Shown piece by piece: positions 1-6,613 of a stretch of 7,361 nucleotides of DNA. The position numbers and the translations under genes are program-made. Source of the DNA: Gammaproteobacteria bacterium (GTDB lineage: Bacteria > Pseudomonadota > Gammaproteobacteria > Coxiellales > Coxiellaceae); assembly GCA_022600315.1 (NCBI GenBank), contig JAHZKQ010000201.1, positions 1 through 7,361 on the forward strand, given 5' to 3'. Position 1 is the first letter of the stretch, and every line of letters begins with the position of its first letter. Below the pieces are notes generated by a model, which saw only the letters and a list, made by a program, of their open reading frames with translations, had not been told where the DNA came from and did not search any database.

Positions 1-59
1 AAGTCTTGAATTAACGGGTTTTGATTAGAATCTAATCAAAACCCGTTAATTCAAGACTT
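1..59. repeat. Perfect 59-bp palindrome (REP/MITE-like hairpin) downstream of recG
   Basis: Positions 1-29 are the exact reverse complement of 31-59, with one central base at 30. I checked all 29 pairs and found no mismatch. Transcribed from either strand, it could form a stem of about 28 bp with a 3-nt loop. It lies 7 nt past the recG stop codon. The bases just right of it (60-65) read GACCCC, so if the symmetry continues, the bases just left of the window should read GGGGTC. There is no T-run after it on the plus strand, and the minus-strand exit is outside the window, so it is not a proven intrinsic terminator. Its length and perfection suggest a dispersed non-coding element (REP- or MITE-like), but copy number cannot be judged here. 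It may also stop transcription or protect the 3' end of the recG operon mRNA. Confidence 0.8.
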
Positions 60-66
60 GACCCCA

Positions 67-2160
67 TTAAACTTCGCCATAACGCAATAAGCCTTTTAGC
101 CAGCGCTGCACTAATTGCTCAGCTAATTCGGGGTTTTTGGCGGCGATGATTTTGCCAAAACGTTTTACTTCGGGTGATAAATTTTTGTCGCGAATAATAT
201 CAGCAATACGCAGACTAATTAAACCGGCTTGCTTGGTGCCTAACACTTCACCGGGCCCGCGCATTTGCATATCGACTTTGGCAATCTCAAAACCATCTTG
301 CGTTTTACGCATAATTTGCAGGCGTTGTTGTGCGGTCAATGATAAAGGACCTTGATAAAGCAGCACACAGTGACTGGCCTTTTCACCACGTCCAACTCGC
401 CCACGTAATTGATGTAATTGCGCAAGTCCTAGGCGCTCGGCATTATCAATGATCATTAGACTGGCATTGGGGACATCAACGCCCACTTCAATCACCGTCG
501 TAGCAATTAATAAATGAATTTCGCCGCGCTTAAAGGCTTGCATAATTTGCTCTTTTTTATCCGATTTTAAACGACCATGCACCAAGGCAATCTTTAAATC
601 AGGTAAAGCTTGAACTAATTCTTGATAAGTTTTTTCAGCGGCTTTAGCGCGTAAATTTTCAGACTCATCAATCAAAGTGCAAACCCAATAAGCTTGCTGA
701 CTAGCCGCGCAATGCGCCCCTACGCGAGCAATAATTTCCTCGCGACGCTTTTGTGAAACTAATAATGTGGTAATTGGTTTGCGCCCTGGCGGCAATTCAT
801 CAATCACTGATAAATCTAAATCCGCATAAGCGGTCATCGCCAAGGTTCGTGGAATCGGCGTGGCAGTCATAATTAATTGATGCGAATGTTTATTGTCTTG
901 CAAACCTTTTTCAGTTAAAGCTAAACGTTGGTGCACCCCAAAACGATGCTGTTCATCAATCACAATAACCGCAAGCTTATTAAACTTAACATTGGCTTGA
1001 AAAACCGCATGCGTGCCAATCACTACTTGGCATTCACCTGAAGCAATTCTTTGAATAATTTCTGCTTTAACCGCAGTCGTTTGCCGGCCTGCCAACCAAG
1101 CAATATTAATTTTAAATGGCGCAAACCATTGCGTTAAATTTTGCAAATGCTGTTCGGCTAAGATTTCCGTTGGCGCCATTAACGCTGCTTGGAAACCTGC
1201 CTCTACGGCTTGTAATAGAGCCAATGCCGCAATCACAGTTTTCCCCGCCCCCACATCACCCTGCAACAAACGTAGCATGGGACTCGGCAATGCCATATCT
1301 TGCCGAATTTCAGCATATACGCGTTGTTGTGCGGTGGTTAACTGATAAGGTAAATTCTCAATAAATTGACTACAATACTTATTTTCAAGAGCTAATGCTG
1401 GCGCAGGCTTTTGTTTAAACGCCAAACGTAGGCGTTGCAAACTAATATTGTGCGCTAATAATTCTTCAAACGCTAAACGTTGTTGCGCCGGATGCTGGCC
1501 GGCTAATAATTTTTCAACTGACATTTCCGGTGTTGGCAAATGCACCACACGCAAAGCATCAGCCAAACTTAATTGCTGAAACTTCGTCGCGATTTCATTA
1601 GGCAATAATTCCGGAATATTTAAGCGATCTAAATAACTTAACGCTTGACGCAATAATTTTCGTAAGGTGGTTTGATTTAAACCTTTAGTGACTGGATAAA
1701 CCGGCGTTAAATGATCCGCTAAGGCTAATTCATTAACAAAACGCAAATCGCGATACTCTGGATGCACCATCTCAAAACCACCGCGATAACCCATTCTGAC
1801 TTCACCAAAGCAACGAATCTCAGTATCAAGCTGGGTTAAACGTTCTTTTTGCGCACGATTAAAATGAAAAAAACGAATATTAATAGAACCCGTTTTATCT
1901 GCCAGCGTTAACACTAAACTACCACGCCTGCCAATAATGCGACTTTGAGTAATTTTTCCTTCGACCAATACCCGATCACCTGGGCGCAAGTCTCGCATCA
2001 TGGTAATCCGCGTACGGTCTTCATACCGACTTGGCAAATGAAATAATAAATCAATAAAGTTTTGGATATTGAGCTGCGCTAGCAAACTTAAAGTTTTTGG
2101 GCCAACGCCAGACAATGACGTTAAATCAAGCGAAGTAGAAAGTTGTTGCAAAGAAACCAT
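67..2160 (-). CDS. recG: ATP-dependent DNA helicase RecG
   Basis: RecG is a superfamily 2 double-stranded DNA translocase that remodels stalled replication forks and branch-migrates Holliday junctions and R-/D-loops. The 697-residue product matches the usual length (E. coli about 693). An N-terminal wedge region with an OB-fold covers about residues 58-140 (VLVEGKI, then a MVHPEY end). The helicase motifs follow in order: Walker A GDVGAGKT (301-308), APTEILAEQH (329-338), DEQH box (402-405) followed by RFGVHQR, TATPIPRTL (432-440), HGRLKSDKK (528-536), TTVIEVGVDVPNA (554-566) and QLRGRVGRG (584-592). The C-terminal RecG region then begins with DGFEIA (622-627). The ATG lies 5 nt after the ridA stop. 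Only a weak purine stretch (AAAGAA) precedes it, inside the end of ridA, so coupling to ridA translation is likely. It is the last gene of the minus-strand run and ends 7 nt before the palindrome. It appears intact, with no missing motif. Confidence 0.97.
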   Translation of the reverse strand: MVSLQQLSTSLDLTSLSGVGPKTLSLLAQLNIQNFIDLLFHLPSRYEDRTRITMMRDLRPGDRVLVEGKITQSRIIGRRGSLVLTLADKTGSINIRFFHFNRAQKERLTQLDTEIRCFGEVRMGYRGGFEMVHPEYRDLRFVNELALADHLTPVYPVTKGLNQTTLRKLLRQALSYLDRLNIPELLPNEIATKFQQLSLADALRVVHLPTPEMSVEKLLAGQHPAQQRLAFEELLAHNISLQRLRLAFKQKPAPALALENKYCSQFIENLPYQLTTAQQRVYAEIRQDMALPSPMLRLLQGDVGAGKTVIAALALLQAVEAGFQAALMAPTEILAEQHLQNLTQWFAPFKINIAWLAGRQTTAVKAEIIQRIASGECQVVIGTHAVFQANVKFNKLAVIVIDEQHRFGVHQRLALTEKGLQDNKHSHQLIMTATPIPRTLAMTAYADLDLSVIDELPPGRKPITTLLVSQKRREEIIARVGAHCAASQQAYWVCTLIDESENLRAKAAEKTYQELVQALPDLKIALVHGRLKSDKKEQIMQAFKRGEIHLLIATTVIEVGVDVPNASLMIIDNAERLGLAQLHQLRGRVGRGEKASHCVLLYQGPLSLTAQQRLQIMRKTQDGFEIAKVDMQMRGPGEVLGTKQAGLISLRIADIIRDKNLSPEVKRFGKIIAAKNPELAEQLVQRWLKGLLRYGEV

Positions 2161-2165
2161 TGAAT

Positions 2166-2546
2166 TTATTCTTTAATAATCACAGCATCAATTTCAACTT
2201 GTGCGTCCAATGGTAGTCCACTGATAGGCACTAATGCGCGCGCCGCATATGGCGCCTTGACAAATTCACTAAACACTTCGTTAAGTTCAGCATAATTATC
2301 TAAGTTCACCAAATAAACAGTAAATTTAACCACGTCGTCTAAAGAGGCACCTGCCGCATCAATAACTGCTGTTAAATTTTTAAAAACTTGCCTCACTTGC
2401 GCTTTAAAATCCCCTTCCACTAAAACCATGGTTTCAGGATTTAATGGAATTTGGCCAGAGCACCAAATAGTATTACCCATTTCAATAGCCTGTGAGTAAT
2501 GACCAATCGCTTGCGGTGCTTGATCAGTATGAATAGTTTTTTTCAT
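2166..2546 (-). CDS. ridA: RidA family 2-iminobutanoate/2-iminopropanoate deaminase
   Basis: RidA (YjgF/YER057c/UK114 family) is a small cytosolic homotrimer that hydrolyses reactive enamine/imine intermediates, such as 2-aminoacrylate released by PLP-dependent dehydratases, protecting PLP enzymes. The 126-residue product has the family length and aligns end to end with E. coli RidA. Visible landmarks are Tyr17, the SGQIP motif (30-34), the substrate-carboxylate arginine R103 (in AARALV) and E118 in VEID near the C-terminus. One oddity is GHYSQA at 15-20, where most members have GPYSQ or GAYSQ. The start is well supported: AGGAG lies 6 nt before the ATG and overlaps the spoT stop. ridA sits between spoT (9 nt) and recG (5 nt), as a presumed member of the same transcript. 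The exact in vivo substrate cannot be read from sequence. Family assignment is secure, and R103 favours the active RidA subgroup. Confidence 0.95.
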   Translation of the reverse strand: MKKTIHTDQAPQAIGHYSQAIEMGNTIWCSGQIPLNPETMVLVEGDFKAQVRQVFKNLTAVIDAAGASLDDVVKFTVYLVNLDNYAELNEVFSEFVKAPYAARALVPISGLPLDAQVEIDAVIIKE

Positions 2547-2552
2547 TTCAAT

Positions 2553-2557
2553 CTCCT
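2553..2557 (-). promoter_or_regulatory. ridA ribosome binding site overlapping the spoT stop
   Basis: On the minus strand, AGGAG stands 6 nt before the ridA ATG and shares two bases with the spoT TAG stop (2556-2558). A ribosome ending spoT therefore sits on the ridA start signal, which suggests translational coupling. Confidence 0.75.
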
Positions 2558-4673
2558 ATCGTAAAATACGTATCACTTGTGGCACTTGACGTAAATTGCG
2601 CATCACCGCAGCTAAATGTTTTCGATTATGCAATAATAGCTTAAATGTCACTTGATAATACTTACCATCACGATCTTCCACTTTAATATCATCAATATTA
2701 CCATCGGCATCTGAGACTGCCAATGCCATCACCGCCAGTACCCCACGTTGATTCACGACTTCAAGTCTAACATAGCGCACAAACTCAGCTTTAATATCCT
2801 CAGCCCAACGCAAAGTAATACAACGCTCTGGATGTTGCCTAGCTTTTACAAGTTGATGGCAAGATTCTACGTGCACACTAATCCCCTGCCCCACACTAAT
2901 AATACCAATGATCGGGTCTCCCGGCAGCGGACAACAACACTCGGCAAAACTCATTACCATGCCTTCCGTGCCTTTAATGACTAAGGGGTGCTCAGATTTC
3001 AATTCATCCGCCTTGTTTGGTGATTGCTGATCCGATATTAAATCAGAAATTCGCTTCGCCACCAATACTGCGGCGCGCTCTCCTAAACCAATATCAACAT
3101 AGAGTGCATCTAGATTTTCCAGTTGAATCTCTACCAATAATTTATCAAATATTTCTGGTTGGATTTTTTCAAGATTCAAAGAATAACCACTTAAAGCTTT
3201 TTGTAATAATTCAGAACCTAAACTCACCGCTTCAACTTGGCGCTGATTTTTTAGAAAATGTCGAATTGCACTGCGCGCTTTGCTGGTGATCGCAATATCT
3301 AGCCACATTGGATTAGGCCGGCCACGCTTTGCCGTAACCACTTCAATAGTCTGCCCATTCACTAAACGAGTCGATAGCGGCGCTAATTGTCGATCAATTT
3401 TAATCGCCACACACTGATTACCAATATCGGTGTGTACCGTATAAGCAAAATCAATCGCAGTTGCGCCAGCCGGCAATTCCATAATATCGCCATTTGGCGT
3501 GAATACATAAACTTCATCAGGAAACAAATCAATTTTTACATTCTCGATAAACTCTAAAGAATCTGATGAACTTTGTTGGATTTCTAATAAATTACGCACC
3601 CACTGCTGCGCACGTAATTGGGATTGTCGATAATCTTCATCACTGGATTTATAAAGCCAATGCGCAGCAATACCGCTAGTTGCCATGCGATCCATATCGG
3701 TAGTACGTATCTGCACTTCAATCGGTAACCCATAAGGTCCAAATAAAGTAGTATGCAAAGATTGATATCCATTGGCCTTAGGTATGGCAATATAATCTTT
3801 AAAACGTTCCGGTACAGGCTTAAAGATTTGATGCGCAATACCCAGCACGCGATAGCATTTATCAATATCGTCAACAATAATCCGAAAGGCATAAACATCC
3901 ATGATTTCATTAAATGGAATTTTTTTATTGCGCATTTTACGGTAGATACTATAAAGATGTTTTTCACGTCCAGTAATTACGCAAGACGACAAACTACTTT
4001 TAGCAATGCCTTCCTGTAAAGACTTATTGATCACTGCCAAAATCTTTTTACGGTTCCCACGCGCACGCCGCACTGCTTCTTTTAATACGGCATAGCGTCT
4101 TGGATATAAAGCCATAAAACCTAGCTCTTCCAACTCAACCGATAAATCACGCATCCCCAGACGTTTAGCAATCGGCGCGAAAATTTCCAAGGTTTCTTTA
4201 GCAATACGATGCTGTTTATCAAACCGCAAGGAACCCAAAGTGCGCATGTTATGCAAACGATCAGATAATTTAACAATGATCACTCGAATATCTTGCGCCA
4301 TTGCCAAAACCATTTTACGAAAATTTTCAGCTTGCGCTTCGGCACGACTAACAAATTCAATCTGAGTTAATTTACTCACACCATCAACGATATTCGCGAC
4401 TTGCTCGCCAAACTCAGCTAACAAAATACCTCTATTAATATGAGTGTCTTCGATAACATCATGCAACAATGCCGCCATAATGGTTTCGGCATCCATTTTA
4501 ATATCAGCTAATATACAAGCCACCGCGACTGGATGGGTAATATAAGCCTCTCCCGTCACACGCTTTTGATCACGATGCGCATCAAACGCTAATAGATACG
4601 CAGCCTGAACTCGCTCAATTTGGGCTTCAGGTAAATAATCTAATTTACGGCGTAACTTCTTAAATAAGCGCAT
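2556..4673 (-). CDS. spoT: Bifunctional (p)ppGpp synthetase/hydrolase SpoT
   Basis: This is a long RelA/SpoT homologue (705 residues; E. coli SpoT about 702) controlling the alarmone (p)ppGpp. The N-terminal HD hydrolase domain is complete: THP with H47, H71-D72, catalytic ED at 75-76 and KLSDRLHNMRT (135-145). The synthetase domain follows with GREKHLYSIYRKM (235-247), D259, the G-loop ANGYQSLHT (300-308) and E319 in EVQIRT. RFKD at 290-293 is the RXKD signature of bifunctional Rel/SpoT enzymes, not the EXDD of RelA. A TGS domain lies at about 388-448, a conserved-cysteine region at 579-605 (CCCPLPGDP) and an ACT domain at about 632-705. Oddities are Thr332 where the MAExGxAAHW motif usually has Glu, and a third Cys at 581. 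AAGGAG lies 4 nt before the ATG. Hydrolase activity looks secure, whereas synthetase activity is likely but possibly weak, as in E. coli SpoT. Confidence 0.97.
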   Translation of the reverse strand: MRLFKKLRRKLDYLPEAQIERVQAAYLLAFDAHRDQKRVTGEAYITHPVAVACILADIKMDAETIMAALLHDVIEDTHINRGILLAEFGEQVANIVDGVSKLTQIEFVSRAEAQAENFRKMVLAMAQDIRVIIVKLSDRLHNMRTLGSLRFDKQHRIAKETLEIFAPIAKRLGMRDLSVELEELGFMALYPRRYAVLKEAVRRARGNRKKILAVINKSLQEGIAKSSLSSCVITGREKHLYSIYRKMRNKKIPFNEIMDVYAFRIIVDDIDKCYRVLGIAHQIFKPVPERFKDYIAIPKANGYQSLHTTLFGPYGLPIEVQIRTTDMDRMATSGIAAHWLYKSSDEDYRQSQLRAQQWVRNLLEIQQSSSDSLEFIENVKIDLFPDEVYVFTPNGDIMELPAGATAIDFAYTVHTDIGNQCVAIKIDRQLAPLSTRLVNGQTIEVVTAKRGRPNPMWLDIAITSKARSAIRHFLKNQRQVEAVSLGSELLQKALSGYSLNLEKIQPEIFDKLLVEIQLENLDALYVDIGLGERAAVLVAKRISDLISDQQSPNKADELKSEHPLVIKGTEGMVMSFAECCCPLPGDPIIGIISVGQGISVHVESCHQLVKARQHPERCITLRWAEDIKAEFVRYVRLEVVNQRGVLAVMALAVSDADGNIDDIKVEDRDGKYYQVTFKLLLHNRKHLAAVMRNLRQVPQVIRILR

Positions 4674-4789
4674 AGCACTCCTTAGGGCTTATAGAGACAG
4701 ATTTAAAGGTACAGCATATCCTTAACCCTAGCTGATGAGTGAATCAAGTGCAACCGGATTAGGCCAGAGGAGAAGTACTGGCAAACTAT
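4674..4789. other. rpoZ-spoT intergenic gap, 116 nt
   Basis: This is the only gap over 10 nt inside the minus-strand gene run. It contains the spoT Shine-Dalgarno AAGGAG (4678-4683) and a weak inverted repeat, GCCAG at 4763-4767 with CTGGC at 4778-4782, separated by 10 nt. I found no convincing sigma70 promoter pair toward spoT. A TATAAG hexamer lies too close to the start codon and has no matching -35. I see no ORF and no T-run that would make a terminator. It could hold an internal spoT promoter of weak consensus or an mRNA processing site. Confidence 0.5.
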
Positions 4790-5080
4790 TTAGTTAGCGG
4801 AAGGATCTTCTTCGGTCAGGTTAATGCTAGCATCGACAACAACGCTGCTGACTTCAACATTAATCACATCCTCTTCCTGAGTATCAAACACTGTACGCGT
4901 TAAGTCTTTGTTTTCAGCAATCTCACGTAGTGCAATAACCGTCGGTTTATCACCATCGGTTGGAACCTGCGGATCGGCTGCGCCAAGCTCTAGCATATGC
5001 GCACGCGCTGCCGCCTTGATCACTAACTCAAAGCGATTTGCAACATTCTTTAGACAATCTTCTACGGTTACTCGTGCCAT
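4790..5080 (-). CDS. rpoZ: DNA-directed RNA polymerase subunit omega
   Basis: Omega is the small RNA polymerase subunit that clamps the beta-prime C-terminal region and aids assembly. Residues 1-55 match E. coli RpoZ closely: MARVTV at the N-terminus, NRF at 15-17, DPQVP (36-40) and [10 protein letters not shown] (45-54). In E. coli the extreme N-terminus of omega together with beta-prime forms ppGpp binding site 1. The intact MARVTV here is consistent with such a site, which fits the neighbouring spoT. At 96 residues it is slightly longer than E. coli omega (91). The tail from about residue 57 is acidic, valine-rich and divergent, as is usual for the family. The ATG follows GAGGT by 5 nt, and that sequence overlaps the gmk TGA stop. 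It lies 8 nt after gmk and 116 nt before spoT. Confidence 0.96.
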   Translation of the reverse strand: MARVTVEDCLKNVANRFELVIKAAARAHMLELGAADPQVPTDGDKPTVIALREIAENKDLTRTVFDTQEEDVINVEVSSVVVDASINLTEEDPSAN

Positions 5081-5085
5081 TTTCT

Positions 5086-5090
5086 ACCTC
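5086..5090 (-). promoter_or_regulatory. rpoZ ribosome binding site overlapping the gmk stop
   Basis: The minus-strand GAGGT, 5 nt before the rpoZ ATG, includes two bases of the gmk TGA stop (5089-5091). This is the same coupled layout as at spoT/ridA. Confidence 0.7.
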
Positions 5091-5709
5091 AATTAGATGT
5101 GGTTAAATTGATCAAAAGGTCAGATAGTATCTCCTGTTGAATCCGACATTGCAAGCGCTCGGCTAGGATTATATGCGTCAGCTCTTCCAAGGCCTGATCA
5201 AAATCCGCATTGAGCACTAAGTACTTGAATTCATTGTAGTGCTTAACTTCTTCATAAGCCGCCGCCATGCGCTTGGCAATTACCTCAGGGCTATCTTGAC
5301 CACGTTTTTGAATCCGCTCTTTGAGCACCTGCATCGACGGCGGCAGAATAAAAATTGAAACTGCTTTTGGAAATTGCGCCTGAATTTGACGCGCACCCTG
5401 ACAATCGATTTCTAAAATTACATCGATGCCAGCGGCTAATTTTGCCTCAACCCAAGCACGCGAGGTCCCGTATTGATAATCATAAATCACCGCATGCTCG
5501 AGAAAATCACCGTCCGTAGCGCGTCGTTCAAATTCAGTGGTATCGACAAAATGATAATCCACGCCTTCCTGATCTTGTGGTCGCGGTACGCGTGTTGTAT
5601 AAGAAATAGAAACTTGAAGATTCGACACACGCTTTAATAGCTTACGCACCAAACTGGTTTTACCCGTAGCAGACGCTGCGGTAATAATAATTAAATTACC
5701 CTTACTCAA
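5089..5709 (-). CDS. gmk: Guanylate kinase
   Basis: Gmk phosphorylates GMP (and dGMP) with ATP to GDP, feeding GTP and indirectly ppGpp synthesis. I chose the TTG at 5707-5709, giving 206 residues. Its N-terminus MSKGNLIIIT aligns without gaps to E. coli MAQGTLYIVS (207 residues), and AGGTG lies 7 nt upstream. An in-frame TTG at 5739 would add 10 residues and also has an AAGGTG, 4 nt away. No ATG start is available. Landmarks with the short start are the P-loop AASATGKT (11-18), the GMP-binding stretch SYTTRVPRP (36-44) with Tyr52, YGTSR (80-84), EIDCQGA (100-106) and the lid region RGQDS (136-140) with IAKRM (144-148). The P-loop departs from the usual APSGAGKS/T at several positions, and Cys102 replaces the common Trp of IDWQG. 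The 5' end overlaps the yicC stop by 8 nt. Family assignment is certain, and the start is likely but not proven. Confidence 0.95.
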   Translation of the reverse strand: MSKGNLIIITAASATGKTSLVRKLLKRVSNLQVSISYTTRVPRPQDQEGVDYHFVDTTEFERRATDGDFLEHAVIYDYQYGTSRAWVEAKLAAGIDVILEIDCQGARQIQAQFPKAVSIFILPPSMQVLKERIQKRGQDSPEVIAKRMAAAYEEVKHYNEFKYLVLNADFDQALEELTHIILAERLQCRIQQEILSDLLINLTTSN

Positions 5710-6565
5710 TGTTTTGCACCTGTTCACGAACTTGCTCAATCAACACCTTTAATTCAACCGCAGCACGTGTCAATGTTGTGTCCGATGATTTACTGGCTAG
5801 CGTGTTGGCCTCACGATTTAATTCTTGCATTAAAAAATCCAAGCGTCGACCCATATTGCCGCCTTTTTTAATAACACGCCGCACTTCTTCTATGTGAGCT
5901 TTTAAGCGCTGCAACTCTTCAGCAACATCCGCCTTTTGTAGTAATAAAACTAATTCCTGCTCTAAGCGCAAAGGGTCAATTTCTAATTTTAATTTTTCAA
6001 AACGAGTTAATATTTTTTCTCGGCCTTGCTGCATTTGCTCGGGAATAATTTTTTCTACCTTAGCCACTTCATCTAGCATCTGCTTTAAATTCTGCTCGAT
6101 AAAACGTTGCAGGCCTTCCCCTTCACGCTGGCGCTGAGCAATAATATCCGTTAATGCGCCATTTAAAGCTGTTAGTGCACTATCTGCCACTTGATCTAAA
6201 TGCATATCTTTATTTTGCAATACCCCCTGCCAAGCTAAAACATCCATTAAATTAAGTTTGGCACTTGGAAATTTTTCAACTATAGATTCTGCAGCTCGTG
6301 ATAATTTATCCACTAAATCGTTATTAAGTTCAAAATCGAACGGTAGCTTCTCGCCTGGAATAAATTTTAAACTTAAATCAATCTTGCCACGGGCTAATTG
6401 TTGCTTGGTAGCATCACGCACTTGCGATTCAAGCTGACGTAACATTTCCGGCAACCGCAAGCTCAACTCTAAGTAACGGTGATTAACCGTTTTAATTTCC
6501 CAAACCAGCATACCCCACTGATCTTTGTGACTTTGGCGGCTAAACGCCGTCATGCTCATTAACAT
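5702..6565 (-). CDS. yicC: YicC/YloC family endoribonuclease
   Basis: YicC-family proteins are metal-dependent endoribonucleases. E. coli YicC has been linked to turnover of the sRNA RyhB. I start it at the ATG at 6563-6565, giving 287 residues, the same length as E. coli YicC. MLMSMTAFSR then aligns with MIRSMTAYAR, and GGGTG lies 5 nt upstream. An ATG at 6577 would add only MGVT and has no visible ribosome binding site. The YicC N-terminal domain includes VNHRYLE (27-33) and ARGKID (58-63). The C-terminal DUF1732 domain carries the family signature GRRLDFLMQELNREANTLAS from residue 239 and ends KVLIEQVREQVQNIE, near identical to E. coli. The middle (about 85-235) is rich in charged helices and probably coiled. 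It is the first gene of the minus-strand run, divergent from rph, a pairing also seen in E. coli. The stop overlaps the gmk start. Confidence 0.95.
   Translation of the reverse strand: MLMSMTAFSRQSHKDQWGMLVWEIKTVNHRYLELSLRLPEMLRQLESQVRDATKQQLARGKIDLSLKFIPGEKLPFDFELNNDLVDKLSRAAESIVEKFPSAKLNLMDVLAWQGVLQNKDMHLDQVADSALTALNGALTDIIAQRQREGEGLQRFIEQNLKQMLDEVAKVEKIIPEQMQQGREKILTRFEKLKLEIDPLRLEQELVLLLQKADVAEELQRLKAHIEEVRRVIKKGGNMGRRLDFLMQELNREANTLASKSSDTTLTRAAVELKVLIEQVREQVQNIE
5717..5721 (-). promoter_or_regulatory. gmk ribosome binding site (supports TTG at 5709)
   Basis: The minus-strand AGGTG lies 7 nt before the TTG at 5707-5709, inside the end of yicC. A second, similar AAGGTG (5744-5749) lies 4 nt before the upstream TTG at 5737-5739. 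Spacing and protein alignment favour the downstream pair. Confidence 0.6.
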
Positions 6566-6570
6566 AGTTA

Positions 6571-6575
6571 CACCC
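6571..6575 (-). promoter_or_regulatory. yicC ribosome binding site (supports ATG at 6565)
   Basis: The minus-strand GGGTG is placed 5 nt before the ATG at 6565. The more upstream ATG (6577) is preceded by an AT-rich stretch without a purine box, and this decides the yicC start. Confidence 0.55.
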
Positions 6576-6596
6576 ATCTAATAATTTATAGACATA

Positions 6597-6613
6597 ATAG
6601 CACAATTTGCTAT
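6597..6613. promoter_or_regulatory. Small dyad in the yicC-rph divergent region, possible operator
   Basis: ATAGCA (6597-6602) and TGCTAT (6608-6613) are perfect 6-bp inverted arms around CAATT. The right arm overlaps the proposed rph -35 element. The left arm touches a minus-strand TATTAT (6594-6599) that could be a yicC -10. The position suits a regulator acting on both genes, but so short a dyad can arise by chance. Confidence 0.3.

Noticed and set aside
1..66. Intrinsic terminator for recG
   Set aside because: The hairpin is very strong, but no T-run is visible on the plus strand and the minus-strand exit lies outside the window. I list it as a repeat, with terminator function only possible.
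1116..1364. Plus-strand open frame opposite recG
   Set aside because: It runs opposite the RecG region around Walker A. The frame stays open by chance, and the product resembles nothing I know.
3584..3967. 127-codon minus-strand open frame inside spoT
   Set aside because: It lies in another frame within conserved SpoT synthetase coding sequence, has no family motif, and is a shadow of spoT.
4684..4700. TATAAG as a -10 element for spoT
   Set aside because: A start site from it would fall at the spoT Shine-Dalgarno, and no -35-like hexamer stands 15-19 nt upstream.
4763..4782. Terminator after rpoZ
   Set aside because: The stem has only 5 bp with a 10-nt loop and no following T-run.
5740..5749. 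Ribosome binding site for a longer gmk from TTG 5739
   Set aside because: AAGGTG is present, but the spacing is only 4 nt and the extra 10 residues have no counterpart in E. coli Gmk. The downstream TTG fits better.
6585..6590. TATAAA as the yicC -10 element
   Set aside because: The hexamer is good, but no -35 partner is found at 15-19 nt, so I did not list it as a promoter.
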